Shown here one piece after another: positions 8,001 to 17,000 of a stretch of 49,414 nucleotides of DNA; positions within the stretch are counted from its first letter, which is position 1; every line of letters begins with the position of its first letter. The stretch is taken from the NCBI GenBank assembly GCA_934364795.1, contig CAKRMK010000022.1, forward strand, positions 1 to 49,414, written 5' to 3'. The DNA comes from an uncultured Blautia sp. Lineage in GTDB: Bacteria; Bacillota; Clostridia; Lachnospirales; Lachnospiraceae. Below the pieces are notes generated by a model, which did no database searches, was not told the DNA's origin, and saw only the letters and a list, made by a program, of their open reading frames with translations. The position numbers and the translations under genes are program-made.

Positions 8001-9116
8001 TCAGATCACATCTGCTCTCTTAATATATCCCGGACGTCCGTCCTCAGAGACAACCTCTTTTACATGCTGGATTTTAACCAGCTTGTCTACAACCTGATTT
8101 TCTACATGAACATCGGCACCGATTTCTGCGCCTGCAAGAACAATACTGTTCTTAATCACTGCGCCTTTGTGAATAATACATCCACGGCCGATAATGGAAT
8201 TCTCAATAGTTCCCTCAACCTGGCAGCCATTGGAAATAACGGAATTGCGGATTTCTGCTGTATCATAGTAATGAGTCGGGCAGGAATCGTTGGTACGTGT
8301 ATAAATGGGCCATTCCGGATCAAACAGGGTCTGTGCTGCTTTGATATCGATAAGGTCCATGTTTGCATCATAGTAGCTCTGGAAATCTGTGATGGAAGCG
8401 AAGAAACCACGATGGGAAATTCCACGTACATCCAGATCATCATGAAGCTCATTGATAATATCTGCCAAAGTAAAAGCAGAAGAGGTTGCTCTTGCTTTAT
8501 GGATCAGTTCAACAAAAAGATCCTTCTTCATGATGTATGTATCCATGAAAATATTACGACTCTTTGCATTGCCATGGTTTGGCTCAATGGAAAGTACACC
8601 TTTCTGCTTGTTTAGGTTCAGAATATTACAGCTGAGGAAAGCTTCCTTGGCATTATCAACAGAATGATACAGTAAGGTAATATCTGCGCCGGACTCAATA
8701 TGCTGGTCGATCAGCTTGGTGAAATCTGCTGTATATACCATATAATCCGGTGTGATGACAACATATGGATGATGCATTTCTTTGATGCATTCCAGGTTCT
8801 CATAGTAAGCTGCGATATCAGTGTTGTAGATATCGTTTCTCTGACCTGCATCGGAGAAAAGAATCTGCAGCTTACCACGTTTGGAGTTGATATTATAATG
8901 ACGGCCGGTACCGATATGTGCAACCAGTGTACGTGGTTTTTCCTGCACATAGATCTGAATACGGTCAATGTCACTGTTGCTTAAGTTAGAAATTGGGAAG
9001 TCGATAACACGATATCTGCCCAGGAAGGAGAATGCTCCGATGGGACGATAATCCTCAAGTCCCTCTACTCTGATGTTTCTGGATGATGAGTTTACAATTC
9101 CAAATGCTTTATACAT
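8001..9116 (-). CDS. glgD: GlgD, second subunit of ADP-glucose pyrophosphorylase
   Basis: Nucleotidyltransferase-fold protein with a C-terminal left-handed beta-helix (residues about 285-360, with repeats such as VISNGCQVEG and IIGRGCIIHKGAVIKNSIV). It matches GlgD, the partner that pairs with GlgC in Firmicutes to make ADP-glucose for glycogen. The N-terminal GRYRVIDFPISNLSNS is conserved, but the GGxGxRL triphosphate loop of GlgC is replaced by NSSSRNIRVEGL. That loss is typical of the regulatory, non-catalytic subunit. Length (371 aa) is normal. The start lies one base after the glgC stop, so the two are translationally coupled. Confidence 0.93.
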   Translation of the reverse strand: MYKAFGIVNSSSRNIRVEGLEDYRPIGAFSFLGRYRVIDFPISNLSNSDIDRIQIYVQEKPRTLVAHIGTGRHYNINSKRGKLQILFSDAGQRNDIYNTDIAAYYENLECIKEMHHPYVVITPDYMVYTADFTKLIDQHIESGADITLLYHSVDNAKEAFLSCNILNLNKQKGVLSIEPNHGNAKSRNIFMDTYIMKKDLFVELIHKARATSSAFTLADIINELHDDLDVRGISHRGFFASITDFQSYYDANMDLIDIKAAQTLFDPEWPIYTRTNDSCPTHYYDTAEIRNSVISNGCQVEGTIENSIIGRGCIIHKGAVIKNSIVLAGAEIGADVHVENQVVDKLVKIQHVKEVVSEDGRPGYIKRADVI

Positions 9117-9117
9117 A

Positions 9118-10260
9118 TTATTCGGCCCCCTTTACACGTTTCGCAATAAGCTCGATGTGCTCGCTGTCTGCACTTCCTACCAGAGCACCCTTACCTACGG
9201 TAATACCATTGGCAACAAGGGCACGTACTACAACTGCGCCGTCTTCTACAACAGCACCTGGCATAAGTACACTGTCAATTACTTTGGCACCGGGCCTTAC
9301 TTTTGCGCCGGTAAAGATAACAGAATTGGTGACCTCACCTTCGATCACACAGCCCTGGGTTATGTATGCGTTTTTGATCTTGGCTTCTGCTCCGATATAC
9401 TGCGGAAGAACGGTTACATCTTCTGTATAAATAGTCCATGCGCGGTCACTTAAGTCAAGTTCATTCTTCGGATTTAAGAGGTCCATATTTGCTTCCCAGA
9501 GGGAATCAATTGTTCCAACATCTTTCCAGTAGCCTTTGAAACGATATGCAAAAAGTCTCTTGTCATCGTTCAGAAGAGTGGGAATGATGTCTTTACCAAA
9601 GTCATGGCTGGAATCCGGATTCTTCATATCTGCAAGAAGAAGCTTGCGAAGAAGTTTCCAGTTAAAGATATAGATACCCATAGAGGCAAGATTGCTCTGT
9701 GGTACCGGTGGTTTCTCAACAAATTCGGTGATGCGGTCTGTCTCGCCGTCTGTGTTCATAATACCGAAACGGCTGGCTTCCTTAAGAGGAACTTCAATAA
9801 CTGCGATAGTGGCATCAGCCTGTCTCTCTTTGTGGTAAGCAAGCATCTTATCATAATTCATTTTATAAATATGGTCGCCAGAGAGAACCAGGAGGTACTC
9901 TGGATCGTACTGATCTATAAAATCAATGTTCTGGGAGATCGCGTCGGCTGTTCCGCGATATACGTCAAGTCCGGTATCTGCTTTCTCACGTGGTGGAAGA
10001 ACATATACACCGCTTTCTTTGGAATCCAGTCCCCAACGTCCGCCAGCTGCAACGTAGCTGTTCAGCTCAACTGACTCATACTGTGTCAGTACGCCTACTA
10101 CATCAATGCCGCTGTTAGCGCAGTTACTGAGGGGGAAATCAACGATACGGTATTTTCCGCCATAGGAAACCGCCGGTTTAGCCACTTTGTTGGTAAGATC
10201 GTGAAGACGGCTTCCACGGCCGCCTGCCAGAATCATTGCTAACATACTGTTCTGTTTCAT
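9118..10260 (-). CDS. glgC: GlgC, glucose-1-phosphate adenylyltransferase
   Basis: Makes ADP-glucose from glucose-1-phosphate and ATP, the committed step of glycogen synthesis. The catalytic loop [13 protein letters not shown] (residues 12-24), [31 protein letters not shown] and VEKPP are all present, followed by a beta-helix domain with [16 protein letters not shown]. At 380 aa it is the length of Gram-positive GlgC. It is the first gene of a two-gene minus-strand operon with glgD and has a strong promoter upstream. No glgA or glgB is in the window; the amylosucrase-like gene may feed the same glucan pool. Confidence 0.95.
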   Translation of the reverse strand: MKQNSMLAMILAGGRGSRLHDLTNKVAKPAVSYGGKYRIVDFPLSNCANSGIDVVGVLTQYESVELNSYVAAGGRWGLDSKESGVYVLPPREKADTGLDVYRGTADAISQNIDFIDQYDPEYLLVLSGDHIYKMNYDKMLAYHKERQADATIAVIEVPLKEASRFGIMNTDGETDRITEFVEKPPVPQSNLASMGIYIFNWKLLRKLLLADMKNPDSSHDFGKDIIPTLLNDDKRLFAYRFKGYWKDVGTIDSLWEANMDLLNPKNELDLSDRAWTIYTEDVTVLPQYIGAEAKIKNAYITQGCVIEGEVTNSVIFTGAKVRPGAKVIDSVLMPGAVVEDGAVVVRALVANGITVGKGALVGSADSEHIELIAKRVKGAE

Positions 10261-10292
10261 GGTGAACCCTCACTTTCATGTCTTTGAGATAT

Positions 10293-10321
10293 ATTATACA
10301 ATCTTTGTATAAAAATTTCAA
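10293..10321 (-). promoter_or_regulatory. Promoter of glgCD
   Basis: On the minus strand TTGAAA (10316-10321), a 17-nt spacer and TATAAT (10293-10298) with a TG extension, 33 nt before the glgC start codon. Confidence 0.75.
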
Positions 10322-10371
10322 TTTTTTTGTGCAAAAAAACCGTAAAATCCAGATAAAATTTAGCTAAAATT

Positions 10372-10602
10372 TCATTGATAATTCTGTAAACTTTTCACAG
10401 CGTCTATATCTTCGGCAGTTACTTTCAGGTTGGAGGTAAATGTTTTGCCGTCAGGAGGGGTGATTGTAACTTCAATTACAGTTCCCTCTGGTATGCCGGC
10501 CTGCTGTACGGCAGTGAGGAATTGGGGAAATTTTGGATGCCGTCTTGTAAATGCGGCCCAGAGATTTTTCAGTTCCAGTAATTTCATCGGGTTAATTGCC
10601 AT
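10372..10602 (-). CDS. Small conserved-looking protein of unknown function
   Basis: 76-aa protein, not recognised. An N-terminal helix (NPMKLLELKNLWAAFTRRHP) is followed by a short linker and two beta-strands (EGTVIEVTITPPDG, TSNLKVTAEDI). There is no signal peptide or membrane segment. It is likely real: AAAGGA precedes the ATG at the right distance and a strong promoter lies about 100 nt upstream. It sits 111 bp upstream of glgC on the same strand, but glgC has its own promoter. Confidence 0.7.
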   Translation of the reverse strand: MAINPMKLLELKNLWAAFTRRHPKFPQFLTAVQQAGIPEGTVIEVTITPPDGKTFTSNLKVTAEDIDAVKSLQNYQ

Positions 10603-10700
10603 TTTTGAATCCTTTCTGTCAGGAGCATATGAAATAATTTCTTAACTGCTCTTTGATTTTTGTATTGTCAGAAAAAAATAATTTTTTATATCTGTTTATC

Positions 10701-10729
10701 AGTATAGCAGAAAAAATTTTGCGTATCAA
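10701..10729 (-). promoter_or_regulatory. Promoter of the 76-aa protein gene
   Basis: On the minus strand TTGATA (10724-10729), a 17-nt spacer and TATACT (10701-10706) with a TGC extension. Confidence 0.65.
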
Positions 10730-10743
10730 TAAACGATTATAAG

Positions 10744-11022
10744 ATTGATTTGGAAAAATTTACAAATCTTTCGCAAAGTGGAAGCCATCATTATGTATTT
10801 GGCCTGGAAGAAAGCTATGAACAGTTACCTTAAAAGGAATTGACGGTGCAGCCCAGATTCAGAGCATGATGAATGAATTCCGTACCAATCCGCTCCAACT
10901 ACAGGACTTATTATTTCGGTGTAAAGGGTGAGTCCCTTGAGGATGCAGTTGCAAAACTGGAAATGCTCAGAAAAGATATGACAAAAGAAGCAGGGGACTC
11001 GCTATTGTTGCGGGGCATGTAG
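10744..11022 (+). pseudogene. Phosphoglucomutase/phosphomannomutase remnant
   Basis: Two pieces of an alpha-phosphohexomutase survive in different frames. The first, GSHHYVFGLEESYEQ (10780-10824), matches the sugar-binding FGxEESYG loop and then hits a stop. The second, TYYFGVKGESLEDAVAKLEM (from about 10905), matches the C-terminal phosphate-binding end of the family. Most of the gene is missing. Its closeness to glgCD fits a former role in glucose-1-phosphate supply. Identification is from motif memory only. Confidence 0.6.
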
Positions 11023-11140
11023 TGGAAAAAGAGAGTGTGCGGAAGTAGGCGCTGGGCTGATTAAATATGTGAAATGACGGGGAGAGATTGTGGCTTCCCG
11101 TTTTTTTTATATTGCTATTTAATGTGTGGGGGGAATGGTT

Positions 11141-11335
11141 TCCCGGACGCGGTTTTGCAAGGTATATTCCACGCAGACCGGAGCAACATTCCGCAAAGCT
11201 AACTGGTAACTGCGACTACGACGCTCGGGAGAGCCCTCGCGCCAAGTCTCCGTAACCAGTGGATCTTTGCTACATTAAAAGCGCTCCTGAAATGGTCTGC
11301 TAAGGAATATACCTTGCAAAACCGCTGGGAACTGA
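11141..11335. repeat. Large imperfect palindrome (~190 bp) with 20-bp perfect arms
   Basis: The left arm 11151-11170 (begins GGTTTTGCAAGG) is the exact reverse complement of 11304-11323. Similarity extends inwards (GCAGACC, GCAAAG, ACTGGT in both arms) and outwards (TCCC/GGGA). The centre holds GACGCTCGGGAGAGCC. It carries no gene. It could be a MITE-like element or the template of a long structured RNA; no target-site duplication is obvious. It lies between two decayed genes. Confidence 0.75.
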
Positions 11336-11389
11336 CAGTGCTACACATGAAATTGCAGACGGTGGGTGTTGGATGTATTGTATGACTAA

Positions 11390-11875
11390 ACTACAGTTAT
11401 AAGATTAAATGAAAAATATTATCTGGTTGTACGTGTGGAGGGAACTGTAACAGAGGAAACTTTTATCAGTATTCTCATGCTGGATGGAGAAGGAACAATC
11501 ACAGCAGATGGCGAGACAATTTCCTGCAAAAAAGGAGACAGTCTTTTCCTTCCGGCCAGTACCGGCGATTATAAAATTGAAGGAACCTGTGATGCCCTTA
11601 TTACATCTATTCGTGAAAATGCAGGAATGGTGCGAATCGGAATCAATGTGACTGAAAATGGAACCATGATCGGTCTTGTTGATGAGAATAATAAATTACT
11701 TGCAGCAGATGTGGCAGCTGCTGGTGGCAAAAATACCACAGAGGAGCTTGCGAAGGCTACTGGAAAAGCAGTAAATGCTCTTCTTGAAAAAGAGAAGATC
11801 GGGCTTGACCAGTGCACAGGCGCAGGACTTGCACTGCTAATGGGGTGGGAAGAAAAATACATTTTGTATTTATAA
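11390..11875 (+). pseudogene. ManA C-terminal fragment joined to a ROK-kinase N-terminal fragment
   Basis: The frame runs from 11390 without a good start. Its first ~75 codons (NEKYYLVVRVEG, LDGEGTITADGE, KKGDSLFLPAS) look like the C-terminal cupin end of a class I mannose-6-phosphate isomerase. It then continues as VRIGINVTENGTMIGLVDEN, which recalls the nucleotide-binding start of ROK sugar kinases although the expected DxGGT is eroded to NVTENGT. Only about 75 residues of the second part remain before a stop. I read it as a decayed fusion of two neighbouring genes. A translated 146-aa product from GTG 11435 is possible but unlikely to be active. Confidence 0.55.
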
Positions 11876-11888
11876 TTCTAAAATCGCG

Positions 11889-11897
11889 TGATATAAT
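11889..11897 (+). promoter_or_regulatory. Extended -10 upstream of the ATPase gene
   Basis: TGATATAAT ends 40 nt before the GTG start at 11938. A matching -35 box is not clear, as is common with extended -10 promoters. Confidence 0.5.
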
Positions 11898-11937
11898 AAT
11901 AGAGAATACTAAAAATTGATTTCAGGAGGCATTTAGA

Positions 11938-13314
11938 GTGAAAGATTTATACATGCTTAATTATTCTGTCAAAGGGATAAAAAACCTGGATAAGATGGTT
12001 TCTCTGTCCTTCTATAAAAAAACAATTACAAAAAATATGGATACACAGGAGTACAATATTAAAGGTATTTATGGCATGAATGGTTCCGGAAAATCAGGTA
12101 TTGTAACCTCTGTTGAAATATTGAGAAAACTGCTTACAGATTCGGGATACTTAAGCAACCCGATTGCACAGAAAAATCTGGATGCAATAGTGAATAAAAG
12201 GACTGGGGAGTTGTATATAGAAGTAGATTATGTGGTGAAAGTTGAGAGCGAGTTATTCCATTTTCGGTATTCTATAATGCTGAAAAAAGATATAACGGGG
12301 AAATTTGTGATTGCTTCAGAAAATTTATCTGCCCGGAAAGCAACTTCAAAGAGCGAAGAAATGAGTGATATTTTCAAAGTTGTTGATGGTGAACTGATTT
12401 ATCTTTATGGAAAAGAAAGAATACAAGAACTGTATGCATTGATTTCCAATAAAACTATGAATTTATTATCCACTGCAACGATGGCTGTTCTGTTTTATGA
12501 AAAAATATTGGTTCATGAACCTGAAAGGGTAGACTTTTCAGCTAATATTTCTTCTGTAGGGATATTTTTTCTTTATTTTTTGGGAAGAAAGCTTTATGTA
12601 TATTTAGATCAATCAGATAATCACAGGGAATATATAGCCAAAAACTCTTTGGATAATTATGGGGAAAGTAAAATTTACGGAGATAAGATTTATTCTTTAT
12701 TGACAAGCTATCTGGAAATAGATCATTCCTGGTTAAACATAATATCTCCCAGTGGAAATCTTATTTCTCGAAAAAAATATGCACATTTTGAAAAAACTAT
12801 AAAAAGTCTATATGAATTTCTTCATATTTTTAAACCGGATTTGAAGGATATATTGATTGATAAAAAAGAAAGCAGAACTATGTGGATATGTGATCTGATA
12901 ATGGAGTATGAAAATTATAAAATTCATGCTGAATACGAAAGTACAGGAATCAAAAAACTGATTCAGCTGTTTGCGTATATGAAAGAGATGGTTCAGGGAG
13001 GAATTGTATTTATTGATGAATTTGATTCCAACCTTCATGATGTTTACTTATGTGCATTATTGGAGTATTTAATGGAATATGGACAAGGACAGCTTTGCTT
13101 TACAACACATAATGTAGGTCCTATGGATGTTTTAAAGAATCGAAAAAAATCTATTGATTTTCTGTCTGAAAATCATAACATCTATTCCTGGACCAAAAAC
13201 GGCAATTATTCTCCGTCTAAACTTTACAGAAATGGAATGATTGAAGGGTCTCCGTTTAATGTGGATTCTATTGATTTCATAGGAGTGTTTGGTTTTGATG
13301 AGGAGGATAAATAG
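11938..13314 (+). CDS. AAA ATPase of the RloA/AbiL-like defence type
   Basis: 458-aa SMC/ABC-like ATPase. Walker A is GMNGSGKS (from residue 46). Walker B with the catalytic acid is GGIVFIDEFDSNLH (about residue 354), followed by a switch-like CFTTHN. The insert between them is helical and has no recognised domain. GTG 11938 has AGGAGG 8 nt upstream and is preferred over the internal ATG. Its stop overlaps the start of the RloB-like gene by one base. Such an ATPase plus a small RloB-like partner is the layout of several abortive-infection and anti-phage modules, for example RloAB and AbiL. Codon use is AT-richer than the glycogen genes, which suggests acquisition. Defence is inferred from family and gene order; no phage or restriction gene is next to it. 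Confidence 0.7.
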   Translation: MKDLYMLNYSVKGIKNLDKMVSLSFYKKTITKNMDTQEYNIKGIYGMNGSGKSGIVTSVEILRKLLTDSGYLSNPIAQKNLDAIVNKRTGELYIEVDYVVKVESELFHFRYSIMLKKDITGKFVIASENLSARKATSKSEEMSDIFKVVDGELIYLYGKERIQELYALISNKTMNLLSTATMAVLFYEKILVHEPERVDFSANISSVGIFFLYFLGRKLYVYLDQSDNHREYIAKNSLDNYGESKIYGDKIYSLLTSYLEIDHSWLNIISPSGNLISRKKYAHFEKTIKSLYEFLHIFKPDLKDILIDKKESRTMWICDLIMEYENYKIHAEYESTGIKKLIQLFAYMKEMVQGGIVFIDEFDSNLHDVYLCALLEYLMEYGQGQLCFTTHNVGPMDVLKNRKKSIDFLSENHNIYSWTKNGNYSPSKLYRNGMIEGSPFNVDSIDFIGVFGFDEEDK

Positions 13315-13850
13315 TGGGGGTTCAGCTTATTTTCGTTGTTGAAACAAATAAAAAATGTAATTCGGACTGGATTTATATTAAAGATACAGTTGAACAGTTT
13401 TATTCTTATGATACAACACAGCTTAAACTTAGTGTGGTATATATGGATGGAAAGGGAAAATATAAAAAGAAAATAAAAGAAATTGAGAAATTAATATCGC
13501 AGTATAAAGCTGGTTCAAGAGAAAATAAATCAAACGTTTTATTTTGTTTTGACTGTGATGAATATGACAGCAAACAGGAGGATTTGAAATTTTTGGAAGA
13601 GGCGAAAGCATTTTGCCAGGAGCAAGACTATGAGTTTGTCTGGTTTTGCAAAGATATTGAACAGGTATATATAGGGAAAAAAGTAAATGACAGTCAGAAA
13701 AAGAATGAAGCTGCTACATTTAAAGCTAAAAAGCTGATCATGCAGGTGAATCCTAAACAGCTCTCGGAGAAAAGTTATAGGAATAACACAAGTAATATTT
13801 TAGAGGTACTGGATCAATATCCTGAGCTGACAAGGAAGATAAGGTGCTAG
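13314..13850 (+). CDS. RloB-like partner protein
   Basis: 178-aa protein resembling the RloB family. It has an N-terminal strand LIFVVETNKK, a central VLFCFDCDEYD (about residues 74-84) with the acidic cluster expected in a Toprim-like or nuclease active site, then FVWFCKDIEQVYIG. The GTG start overlaps the upstream stop by one base, so translation is coupled. It probably supplies the effector activity controlled by the ATPase; this is inferred, and the chemistry is unknown. Confidence 0.62.
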   Translation: MGVQLIFVVETNKKCNSDWIYIKDTVEQFYSYDTTQLKLSVVYMDGKGKYKKKIKEIEKLISQYKAGSRENKSNVLFCFDCDEYDSKQEDLKFLEEAKAFCQEQDYEFVWFCKDIEQVYIGKKVNDSQKKNEAATFKAKKLIMQVNPKQLSEKSYRNNTSNILEVLDQYPELTRKIRC

Positions 13851-13860
13851 CGACTTTTTT

Positions 13861-13981
13861 AAACACGTTCTAAGGTATGTTTCAAAACCATTTCCGTAAT
13901 CTACAACTTCACTTATGGGAGATCTTGTTCAGATAGAGGCGCTGTAGTTGGCTACGTAAGCCTTCATCTAAACAAGATCTC
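13861..13981. repeat. Dispersed intergenic element, copy C, with a perfect-armed hairpin
   Basis: 13871-13910 (GTATGTTTCAAAACCATTTC, then CGTAATCTACAACTTCA) is a diverged match to the element at 18232. It is followed by a strong hairpin: GAGATCTTGTT at 13919-13929 is the reverse complement of 13971-13981, and AGAT/ATCT plus AGGC/GCCT extend the stem. The hairpin lies between the converging RloB-like and glycosyltransferase genes and may also act as a terminator. Confidence 0.55.
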
Positions 13982-14015
13982 AGCAAATTGTGACGTATAT
14001 TTGCGTAATGCTTTT

Positions 14016-17000
14016 TTATTCTGGTTGTTTTTCCATATCAGCAGTATTGACATCTGTATTTTCCGGTACGTTCATCATCTGTGCCTTAAAGTCTGCCATA
14101 TTTTTGCATTTCGGCATTAATTTTTTTGCACGTTTTTTGAAATCGGCAATATTGTTATAATTTTGCGTAAGGGTTTCAAATTCCGGTAAAAAAGTGAGAT
14201 AATCATAGTACCATTTGAAAGCTGGCGGGTATTCTTCAAGAGGCATAATATCCAGACTCCGGGAAAATGCCGCAGTCTGCGAAATAATTTCTTCCGAAAC
14301 CTCCGGAACTTTCTTGTATTTACGATACCAGATAAATATATCAATCAGCTCACGCTCCATTACGACTGCCAGCTGGCGGTCTTTTATATTGTACTTTTTA
14401 CATTGTTCCATGATCATTGCATAGGAATCAAATTCACAGTGGAAGTTCCGTGCTCTGTTTCCTACAAGAGACGCTCCGTTGTTAATGCGGTAACGGACGA
14501 TTTTATCATGTGTAAGCCAGATCCGGCTGGCGGCAAAGACTGCTTCGCTATAGAAAGAGCGGTCATTTACACAAACCAGATGATTAAATCGCAGTTCTTT
14601 TTCCATAAGAAAACTTCTTTTATAAATGCCATTCCAGGGAACTACGCTGATATGGCTGAAAACATCTGGCTTCTGGGAAAAGGTCAGCACTTTATCAAAT
14701 GCGTTTTCCGGAACATTGGAAAGTGCAAATAAAGGGGTGTCGGATACTTCACCTGTTTCGTTATCAAAACAGCTTGCACATCCCTTGATCAGATCAGCAT
14801 CTGCTGCTTTCGCCAGGTCATAGTATTTCTGATAAGCACCCTGTTCTACGATATCATCTGCATCCAGGAAATGAACATATTCGCCCTGGGCGATTTCCAG
14901 TCCGCGGTTACGGCAATAACCTGCAAATCGGTTTTCTTCATTCTGCAAAAGAATAATACGGGAATCCTTTTTTTGCCGTTCTTTGATCAGGGCAACGGAG
15001 CCATCCGTAGAAGCATCGTCTACACAGATCACTTCCAGATCCTTTATATCCTGTCTAAGTACACTGTCAAGAGTTTCATTCAGATATTTTTCCGCATTAT
15101 GAACCGGAATGATAACGCTTAATTTAATTGGGCGTTTCAGTTCGGTCAGTTTCTCCGGAACCCCTGTGGTACCAATACTCTTCATAAGACGGCACAGGAA
15201 GCCGAAACGCTGCCTGTAGGTCGGTGAGGTTGCATACTGTTCAGGACTGAATGTATCAAATGTATAGGAAGCAGATGGCGCCGCAGCAAGTAAAGTGGCA
15301 ATGGTTTTCAGATTATCGGTGGAAGTAATGATTACCTCATCAAACAGCACTTTGTTCAGCAATTTTTTGTATTCTTCTTTTCCAAGTGTCAGAACATGAG
15401 AAAGAGGATAAATGCTGGAAAAAACTCTTTTTTCAGTAAAAGTGTCGGCAAACAACCATTGTTTATTTCTGACCTGGTCAGGTTTTAGCGGCAGGAAAAA
15501 GCATTCCGGTGACAGTTTGTCAAGATACTGTAAATAATTGGAATTGTTAAAATCGTTATAAGCCAGCCAAAACTGTTTGTCCGGTGACTGCGCTGCCATA
15601 GTGTTGAAATCCTGAATCAGATTTAAAGAAAGCTCCCTGCCAGTGTAATAAAGTACATGAGTCCGGTCTGAATGAGAAACGGATTCCAGGTAAGGCAGTG
15701 GGCGTCCACTTAGTAAGGAGTCCAGGACGCTTGTAAGCGGATAACTTTCGCTGTCGGCGGCAGAAACACGCCCTACAGAAGCTTGAGCTCCTGAAGAATC
15801 TGGCGTTTGACTTCCTGAAACAATAGCGTCTGTTGTCGAATCATCCTGCGTTCTTCTGACCTCATCTAAGTACTCCACAATTTTGGGAATATTGTTATAT
15901 TTTGCATAAAGATTATCAGCTGCTTCACAAGAAGTATTTTCATTAAAACAAGCATTTCTCTCAGAAGAAGTATTGCTTTTCATGAAATCTGCATTTTCGC
16001 CCAAAACAGGCAGATATTCGCTGCTTAAAAACTGAATCTTTTTCGTGCCGGAGGAAAAATCAGCCGTCAACGCTGAGTGATAATCCGAAATGAATACATC
16101 ACATGCATTTGCAAAATCGGAAATGTCAACATCCCGGGGCATTGCTTTTATGTGTCTGAAAACAGATAAATCGGTTTCTTTTATATTTTCAAGGTGTAAG
16201 TATACAATTTGGCGGTTATCTAATTCCTGGTCAAATTCATACAAAGTTGACATAAAATTACGGTAGGTCTGCATCACATCCGCATAATTTTCTCCGGGGA
16301 GAAGAGGCGCATACAAAATCGTCTGCTTTTTATCCATCTGCAGGCTGCTGCGGAGTTTTTCACGAAGAGAAAGCTCCGGTGTCATTGTCATTTCATTGAA
16401 ATTACCAACAACAGAAGGTGTAGGACAAATACCCTCAAGCATACACTCTTTCATATAAATACTGCGGTTCTTTTCATTGCTGAAATAAAGACAGTCTGCC
16501 ATAAACATACTGTGCTGCCACAGACCTGTGTCCGGAACAGAAACCTGTGTGTTTAAGATTGTTTTTGGATACAGGGTGTGTCCGCAGTAAAGGAGGAAGA
16601 ACTGGCCCTCTTCCTTGCAAAAATACCAGGGCAGCGGTCCGTCTGTGATCACATAACCGGAAAGTGCCAGTGCCTTGCCATAGGCTTCGGTATGAGGCTG
16701 AACCAGTGTGATGTTAGAAGGAAGTGTATTCTTTTTTCCGGGCAGATAGTGGTTCAGTAAGGCCATAAGAAGGGGCTTTGATTTCTTTTGTAAAGACAGC
16801 ACAATGTGATGGTCGCTGTGGTTCTTCTCAAGGTGCAGGATCAGTTTCAAAAGCCAGGTAGGGATTTTGGTGCCTCGCCCTGCTTCCAGGAAAATCTGCT
16901 CCGGGTCAGGCGCAATGCTTCCGGTATAAGCCAGATGATAAATCTGCGCTGCAGCATTATCCTTTTCAAGCTGCGCTGCAGGACGGTATTTGCGGATGGG

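Noticed and set aside
13919..13981. Attachment site of an integrated element
   Set aside because: It is a self-complementary hairpin with no integrase nearby and no matching direct repeat elsewhere in the window.
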